DNA from: Clostridia bacterium
GTDB lineage: Bacteria > Bacillota > Clostridia > UBA1381
Direction: 5' to 3'
Assembly: GCA_017420825.1 (NCBI GenBank)
Contig: JAFQNU010000165.1
Location: 1-7,898, forward strand
DNA: 7,898 nt
Under the pieces are notes generated by a model that worked only from the letters and a program-made list of their open reading frames with translations, was not told the DNA's origin and searched no databases. Made by a program: the position numbers and the translations under genes. Shown here one piece after another: positions 6,134-7,898 of the stretch. Positions within the stretch are counted from its first letter, which is position 1; the number at the start of each line of letters is the position of its first letter.

Positions 6134-6951
6134 TTTCACTCTATGAAGATATAAAAAAATCATCAAGAATTGTGGTTAAGGTTGGCACCTCAACCCTTAC
6201 ATACGACACAGGTAAAATGAATTTAAAGAGAATTGATACGCTTGCAAGTGTACTCTCAGACCTGCACAACAGCGGAAAAGATATTATTCTCGTTTCTTCG
6301 GGAGCAATAGGAATAGCTGTTGGAAAGCTTGGTCTTAGCGAACGTCCCGATGACACAAACAAGAAACAGGCTCTTGCGGCAGTCGGGCAATGCGAGTTAA
6401 TGTATCTGTACGATAAAATGTTCTCAGATTATAATAACACAGTTGCTCAAATCCTTCTTACAAAGGACGATATTGCAATTCCAAGACGTAAAAGAAATAC
6501 CCAGGCAACCTTTAACGCACTGCTTGAAATGGGTATCATTCCTATCGTAAATGAAAACGACACTGTTTCAACTGATGAAATCGAAATTGGTGATAATGAT
6601 AATTTATCTGCACTTGTTGCAAGTCTTGTGAACGCAGATCTGCTTGTTCTCTTTTCGGACATTGATGGTCTTTATGATTGTGATCCGCACACAAACAAGG
6701 ACGCAAAAATTATTCCAGTTGTTTATGATGTAGACGAGGTCAGAACCACCGCAGGCGGTGCAGGAACAAAAAGAGGTACAGGCGGAATGGTAACAAAGCT
6801 TGATGCTGCGGAGAGAGCAACAAATGACGGTATAAACATGATTATAACAAACGGAAATAACATATCCGCTCTTTATGATATATTGGATGGAAAAGAGGTT
6901 GGTACACTTTTTGTATCTAAAAACCATCCATCACATCCATCTGAAAGTTGA
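6130..6951 (+). CDS. proB: Glutamate 5-kinase, short form without PUA domain
   Basis: Catalyses ATP-dependent phosphorylation of L-glutamate to glutamyl 5-phosphate, the first and usually proline-inhibited step of proline synthesis, in the cytoplasm. The 273 residues form one amino-acid-kinase fold. The N-terminal VVKVGTSTLT (15-24) and VSSGAIG (55-61) are nucleotide/phosphate loops. QALAAVGQ (80-87), VNENDTVSTDE (140-150) and GDNDNLSA (154-161) form the glutamate site. SDIDGLYD (176-183) and GTGGMVTKL (216-224) complete the family pattern. E. coli ProB is 367 residues with a C-terminal PUA domain. This one ends after the kinase with a short NHPSHPSES tail, and proA follows at once, so it is a short form and not a broken gene. 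The start is the ATG overlapping the upstream stop, with AGGAG about 11 nt before it. ProB works closely with ProA because its product is unstable. Confidence 0.96.
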   Translation: MISLYEDIKKSSRIVVKVGTSTLTYDTGKMNLKRIDTLASVLSDLHNSGKDIILVSSGAIGIAVGKLGLSERPDDTNKKQALAAVGQCELMYLYDKMFSDYNNTVAQILLTKDDIAIPRRKRNTQATFNALLEMGIIPIVNENDTVSTDEIEIGDNDNLSALVASLVNADLLVLFSDIDGLYDCDPHTNKDAKIIPVVYDVDEVRTTAGGAGTKRGTGGMVTKLDAAERATNDGINMIITNGNNISALYDILDGKEVGTLFVSKNHPSHPSES

Positions 6952-6969
6952 TAAGAAAGGCGAGTTAAC

Positions 6970-7898
6970 ATGACAGAAGAACTTTTAAAAAAGGGTACTC
7001 TTGCTAAACAAGCCGCCAGAGGGCTTGCTCTGCTTACAACCGATCAAAAAAATAATGCTCTCCTAAAAATTGCCGATGCACTTATTGAACGATGCGACGA
7101 AATTATTACACAAAATGCAATTGACATTAAAAACGCACAGGAAAAAGGTATTTCATCTGCAATGCTTGACAGACTTACTCTTACAAAAAAACGCATTGAG
7201 GATATTGCTGACGGAGTGAGACAGGTTGCAGGTCTCGATGACCCGATTGGTGAAAAAATAAGCGAGTGGACACGTCCCAACGGTCTTAAAATAAGTCAGA
7301 TGCAGGTGCCTATGGGAGTTATAGGGATAATCTATGAGGCTCGTCCGAATGTGACGGTTGATGCAGCAGTCCTTTGCTTAAAAACATCAAATGCGGTTAT
7401 CTTAAGAGGCGGAAGTGAGGCTATAAACTCAAATATTATGCTCATGAAAATAATGCAGGAGGCTGCTTACAGTGCATCCATTCCGGAAGGTGCTCTAAAT
7501 ATTATTGAGGATACTTCAAGAGATACAGCAACTAAGCTCATGAAAATGAACGGTTATATAGATATGCTTATCCCAAGAGGCGGTCAGGGACTTATACGTT
7601 CCGTTGTAGAAAATGCAACTGTACCTGTTGTTGAAACCGCCGCCGGAAACTGTCACATATACGTTGACGGCGAATGTGATATGAATATGGCAGAAGATAT
7701 AGTAATGAACGCCAAGATTAGCCGACCTTCTGTATGTAATGCAGTTGAAACCCTGTTGATTGATAAAAAAATTGCATCTGAATTTTTACCCGTAATTTCA
7801 TCAAAGCTTGCCGAAAACAATGTAGAAATCAGAGCTTGCGGGGAATGTCTTAAAATAGTTCCCAATCTATCCACTGCAACAGAAGCTGATTGGGACAC
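6970..7898 (+). CDS. proA: Glutamate-5-semialdehyde dehydrogenase (gamma-glutamyl phosphate reductase), cut by the window end
   Basis: Reduces glutamyl 5-phosphate with NADPH to glutamate 5-semialdehyde, which cyclises to pyrroline-5-carboxylate, the second step of proline synthesis. The open frame runs 309 codons to the window edge, about three quarters of the usual length of roughly 415. The family pattern is clear: YEARPNVTVDAA (122-133), VILRGGSEAINSN (143-155), IPRGGQGLI (201-209), ETAAGNCHIYVD (222-233) and RPSVCNAVETLL (252-263). The catalytic cysteine is Cys256. Small departures are ETAAGNC where ETGVGNC is more usual and KISRPSVC where KTQRPSVC is more usual; neither touches the cysteine. 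The ATG at 6970 has AGAAAGG (6954-6960) 9 nt upstream and lies 18 bp after the proB stop, so the two genes are co-transcribed. The third enzyme of the pathway, ProC, is not in the window. Confidence 0.96.
   Translation, partial: MTEELLKKGTLAKQAARGLALLTTDQKNNALLKIADALIERCDEIITQNAIDIKNAQEKGISSAMLDRLTLTKKRIEDIADGVRQVAGLDDPIGEKISEWTRPNGLKISQMQVPMGVIGIIYEARPNVTVDAAVLCLKTSNAVILRGGSEAINSNIMLMKIMQEAAYSASIPEGALNIIEDTSRDTATKLMKMNGYIDMLIPRGGQGLIRSVVENATVPVVETAAGNCHIYVDGECDMNMAEDIVMNAKISRPSVCNAVETLLIDKKIASEFLPVISSKLAENNVEIRACGECLKIVPNLSTATEADWD

Noticed and set aside
6130..6951. proB as a truncated or frameshifted gene
   Set aside because: All kinase motifs are present in one frame, and a proA ribosome binding site and start follow at once, with no PUA remnant in other frames.

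Overview
The window reads as ordinary chromosome from a low-GC Gram-positive bacterium, most likely a member of Clostridia. The reasons are A/T-rich codon use, strong GGAGG-type ribosome binding sites, well-formed TTGACT/TATAAT-type promoters and the clostridial character of the ABC exporter pair. The species cannot be named from the sequence alone.

Layout. The left half (1-4583) is read leftward on the minus strand and holds two transcription units. The one nearer the centre is a two-gene ABC exporter operon: a 576-residue half-transporter at 2853-4583, then a 639-residue partner at 937-2856 joined by an ATGA overlap. It starts at a clear sigma-A type promoter (4615-4643) and ends at a strong hairpin terminator (858-899). 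The two proteins carry complementary motif changes, as in a heterodimeric exporter with one degenerate and one complete ATP site. Beyond the terminator lies an ECF sigma factor (225-749), overlapped by a TTG-started single-pass membrane protein that leaves the window and is probably its anti-sigma factor.

The right half (4810-7898) is read rightward from a divergent extended -10 promoter (4743-4771). Four genes follow with very tight spacing: a Y1/RAYT-like transposase-family protein that has lost key catalytic residues, a small unrecognised polytopic membrane protein, proB (glutamate 5-kinase without a PUA domain) and proA (glutamyl-5-phosphate reductase, cut by the window edge). ProB and ProA are the first two enzymes of proline synthesis from glutamate. 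The two genes in front of them have no known proline role.

The most interesting point is the intact but apparently catalytically dead transposase-family protein at the head of a proline operon, next to a membrane protein of unknown function. The 211-bp divergent promoter region also contains an imperfect 20-bp direct repeat that could be a regulator site. No RNA genes, CRISPR arrays, insertion-sequence ends or riboswitches were recognised.
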